Positions 6,440 through 8,127 of a stretch of DNA of 8,127 nt are shown here, piece by piece (position 1 is the first letter of the stretch; each line of letters begins with the position of its first letter). The notes beneath the pieces were generated by a model. It searched no databases and was not told the DNA's origin. It was given only the letters and a program-made list of their open reading frames with translations. The DNA lies in assembly GCA_038324385.1 (NCBI GenBank), contig JBBQHX010000169.1, positions 1 to 8,127 on the forward strand, given 5' to 3'. Position numbers and translations under genes: made by a program. The DNA comes from JBBQHX01 sp038324385. GTDB taxonomy: Bacteria > Gemmatimonadota > Gemmatimonadetes > Gemmatimonadales > Gemmatimonadaceae.

Positions 6440-6793
6440 ATGTCGCAGGTCACGATCCGTCGCGTGTCGGAAGGGGAAGCGGCCTCCTCCGTGTTGTCCG
6501 AGGCACTACCGCACTGGATCCATCTGTCGCTCGTGCGGGTCGGACAGCTGGCCGCCGAGTGGTCGCCTGACGAGCACGATCTCGATTTGATCGTCACGGT
6601 GGCGCGGCTGGCTCGTCATGCGCGCACCGCGCGCATCGGCCCCGATCGGCTGCTGCGTGCGTTGACGTTCATGCTCGACCGGGCCTGGGGGACGTGCCCG
6701 TGGCCCCCGCGTGGGGCGACGCGGGGATCGACCGAAGAGCGCCGGATCCGGGTGGTGGACGCGGCGCTGACGGCGTACTTCGCGAACGACTGA
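6440..6793 (+). CDS. Small protein of unknown function (117 aa)
   Basis: I do not recognise this protein. From the ATG at 6440 the product starts MSQVTIRRVSEGEAASSVLS and appears mainly helical: amphipathic stretches such as HWIHLSLVRVGQLAAEW and HDLDLIVTVARLARHARTA are followed by GPDRLLRALTFMLDRAWG. A Pro/Gly-rich turn (TCPWPPRGATRGSTEER) and a last helix ending VVDAALTAYFAND complete it. There is no signal peptide or membrane segment, so it is probably cytoplasmic. Third codon positions are G/C-rich, which supports a real gene. The frame is open upstream to 6305 but that part looks non-coding. No Shine-Dalgarno motif precedes the ATG (CGCTGCACCC). Two dyads upstream suggest regulated expression. 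It converges on the debranching enzyme gene. A small regulatory or accessory protein is possible but unsupported. Confidence 0.6.
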   Translation: MSQVTIRRVSEGEAASSVLSEALPHWIHLSLVRVGQLAAEWSPDEHDLDLIVTVARLARHARTARIGPDRLLRALTFMLDRAWGTCPWPPRGATRGSTEERRIRVVDAALTAYFAND

Positions 6794-6855
6794 GGGCCGG
6801 TTCACCGCACCAGTCCCGCTCGCGGCGCGTCAGGCGCGGCGGCGGCCAGATCCGC

Positions 6856-7025
6856 TCATCGCAACGTTCCGGGGCTGACGTTGAACGTGCGCGGCCGCCC
6901 GCCGACCTCGGCGTCGATCGGATCGACGGCGAGGGGCAACGCGCCCGCCGCATCGACGCCGATCTCGCCGTCAACGAATCCGTACCGCCTGACGAGCCAG
7001 TTCGCCTGACGAACCGCCAGGGCGA
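6856..7025 (-). other. Possible coding fragment downstream of the debranching enzyme gene
   Basis: On the minus strand, in a different frame from the debranching enzyme, about 55 codons up to a TGA at 6856-6858 are strongly G/C-biased at third positions. They read as plausible protein: ANWLVRRYGFVDGEIGVDAA, then LPLAVDPIDAEVGGRPRTF and NVSPGTLR. No start codon lies between the debranching enzyme stop (7026-7028) and this stretch, so it would be either the tail of a broken gene or a chance open frame in GC-rich DNA. I do not recognise it. Confidence 0.25.
6985..7011 (+). repeat. CCGCCTGACG copy 4 with an adjacent tandem core copy
   Basis: CCGCCTGACG at 6985-6994 is followed 18 bases later by a second CGCCTGACG at 7003-7011; both are followed by A-A/G-CC. 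The pair lies 3' of the debranching enzyme gene. An inverted core, CGTCAGGCG, lies at 6828-6836, so opposing copies bracket this convergent intergenic region. Confidence 0.5.
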
Positions 7026-8127
7026 CTACACCAGTTCGGCGACCTCGTTGCGAGCGGACGTCGTGGCCGCGGGCGCGGGCGCGGTCGCGACCCAGCAACG
7101 GAGGAATTCGGCAACGCTCCACGCCTGCGCGATACATCCCCGCGGCGTGAACGGAGGCTCGGCGTCGAAAATCTCGGCGACCGAGCCGACACCGAACTCG
7201 TCTAGGTGCGCCACGAACCCGTCGAGGAATGCCCGCGCTCCTGCTGAGTCGTCGGGGTGAACCTTGAGATAGGCATCGATCCACGGTCCGATCAGCCAGC
7301 CCCAGACAGTGCCCTGATGGTAGGCGGCGTCCCGCGTCCGGAGATCGCCGTAGTAGCGCGGCTTGTAGTCCGGGTGCGTCGGATCGAGCGAGCGAAGTCC
7401 GACCGGGGTGACGAGCCGTTCGCGCACGACGTCGGTCGCCGACGCCCAGCGAGACTCGTCGAGCACCGGATGATCGAGCGCGATTGTGATGATCTGATTG
7501 GGGCGGCAGGCGGAGTCGTCTCCGTCCTCGCCATCGACGACGTCGTAGCAGTAGCCGCCGGCGTCGTACCAGAACCGCTTGTTGAACGACGTGCGGGCGC
7601 GATCGGCCAGTCGGGCGATCTCGTCCGCGTCGGCGTTGTCCCGTTCATCGCGCAACCACTGCTCCAGCAGGCAGAGCGCGTTGTACCAGAGGCCGTTGAT
7701 CTCGACCGCCTTGCCCCGCCGCGGGGTGACCACCCATCCGTCGACCTTCGCGTCCATCCAGGTGAGCTGGTAGCCCTCGGCGCCCTGGCGCAGCAGGCCG
7801 TCGGCGGGATCGACACCGATGCCGAACCGGGTGCCAGCGACGTGATGCCTGACGATGTCCTGCAACGTGGGCAGCAGCGCCTTGAGCGTCCACCGGTCGC
7901 CGGTGATCTCTACATACCGGTGCACGGCGTGGAAGAACCAGAGCGTCGCGTCGGCCGTGTGATAGAGGCCGTCGGCCTGCCCTTCGGGGAACATGTTGGG
8001 TACGAGGCCGTCGCGAACGTAGCGGCCGAAGGTGCGCAGGATGTGGCCGGCTTCGTTCCAGCGTCCGGTCGTGAGGGTCAACCCCTCGAGACTGATCATC
8101 GTGTCGCGGCCCCAGTCGGTGAACCAG
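7026..8127 (-). CDS. Amylo-alpha-1,6-glucosidase / glycogen debranching enzyme C-terminal domain, partial
   Basis: The frame is open to the right edge, so the 5' part lies outside the window; 366 residues are visible. The ATG at 8097-8099 is internal, because the preceding codons read WFTDWGRDT, a hallmark of PF06202 debranching enzymes. Other family blocks, in visible-residue numbering: YHTADATLWFFHA near 55-67; YQLTWMDAKVDGW near 119-131; INGLWYNAL; RPNQI; GLRSLDPTHPDYKPRYYGD; AYHQGTVWGWLIGPWIDA; and GSVAEIFDAEPPFTPRGC near 314-331. The Asp in TWMDAK (about 125) and Glu in VAEIFD (about 318) are the likely acid and base, by analogy with the GH133 glucosidase domain. The enzyme removes alpha-1,6-linked glucose branch stubs from glycogen-like polymers in the cytoplasm. 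The domain is complete at its C-terminus, with a short Ala-rich tail ending in TAG (7026-7028). It converges on the small gene. Confidence 0.92.
   Translation of the reverse strand, partial: WFTDWGRDTMISLEGLTLTTGRWNEAGHILRTFGRYVRDGLVPNMFPEGQADGLYHTADATLWFFHAVHRYVEITGDRWTLKALLPTLQDIVRHHVAGTRFGIGVDPADGLLRQGAEGYQLTWMDAKVDGWVVTPRRGKAVEINGLWYNALCLLEQWLRDERDNADADEIARLADRARTSFNKRFWYDAGGYCYDVVDGEDGDDSACRPNQIITIALDHPVLDESRWASATDVVRERLVTPVGLRSLDPTHPDYKPRYYGDLRTRDAAYHQGTVWGWLIGPWIDAYLKVHPDDSAGARAFLDGFVAHLDEFGVGSVAEIFDAEPPFTPRGCIAQAWSVAEFLRCWVATAPAPAATTSARNEVAELV

Noticed and set aside
4301..7011. Integron attC sites suggested by GCCTGAC / GTCAGGC
   Set aside because: The attC core needs GTTRRRY with its inverted partner at short distance; here the third base is C and most copies have no nearby inverted partner. 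No integrase gene is present.
1..8127. CRISPR arrays, tRNA or rRNA genes, insertion sequences
   Set aside because: No regularly spaced direct repeats, cloverleaf-like sequences, rRNA motifs, transposase motifs or flanking terminal inverted repeats were seen on either strand.

Overview
This is a GC-rich (by eye about two-thirds G+C) bacterial chromosome segment with strongly G/C-biased third codon positions. A lipoprotein combining an Ig-like Big_2 domain with RCC1 repeats, the lack of Shine-Dalgarno motifs at the visible starts, and the intracellular glycosidases together suggest Gemmatimonadota or a related environmental phylum. That assignment is an inference; the window contains no rRNA or other phylogenetic marker.

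Left part (1-1274): the 3' end of a PEP-utilising phosphotransferase-type gene (plus strand) is followed by a scar made of two broken genes. One is the C-terminal end of a PotC/PotI-type ABC transporter permease on the minus strand, with a frameshift. The other is an unidentified plus-strand protein that has lost its N-terminus. The two meet head to head near 557-570. A 13-bp perfect GC-rich hairpin (1106-1134) closes this part.

Middle part (1275-4053): a compact two-gene plus-strand operon with a 4-nt gap. It encodes a GH39 glycosidase (beta-xylosidase type) and a glucoamylase-family (PF10091, GH144-like) protein. Neither has a visible signal peptide, so they probably hydrolyse imported oligosaccharides in the cytoplasm.

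Right part (4054-8127): a 450-nt gene-free stretch precedes a secreted lipoprotein with seven RCC1 blades. A 460-nt gene-free stretch follows it, holding a terminator-like hairpin and two operator-like dyads, one resembling a CRP/FNR-family site. Next comes a small unrecognised 117-aa protein. The window ends in a minus-strand, 5'-truncated amylo-alpha-1,6-glucosidase (glycogen-debranching-enzyme type).

The decamer CCGCCTGACG recurs four times in the same direction in the non-coding stretches of the right half, with three further 9-base core copies. With three glycosidase-type genes, carbohydrate breakdown is the common theme. I did not find a clear novel multi-gene system. The most unusual items are the gene-remnant junction, the repeated decamer and the tandem dyads upstream of the small gene.
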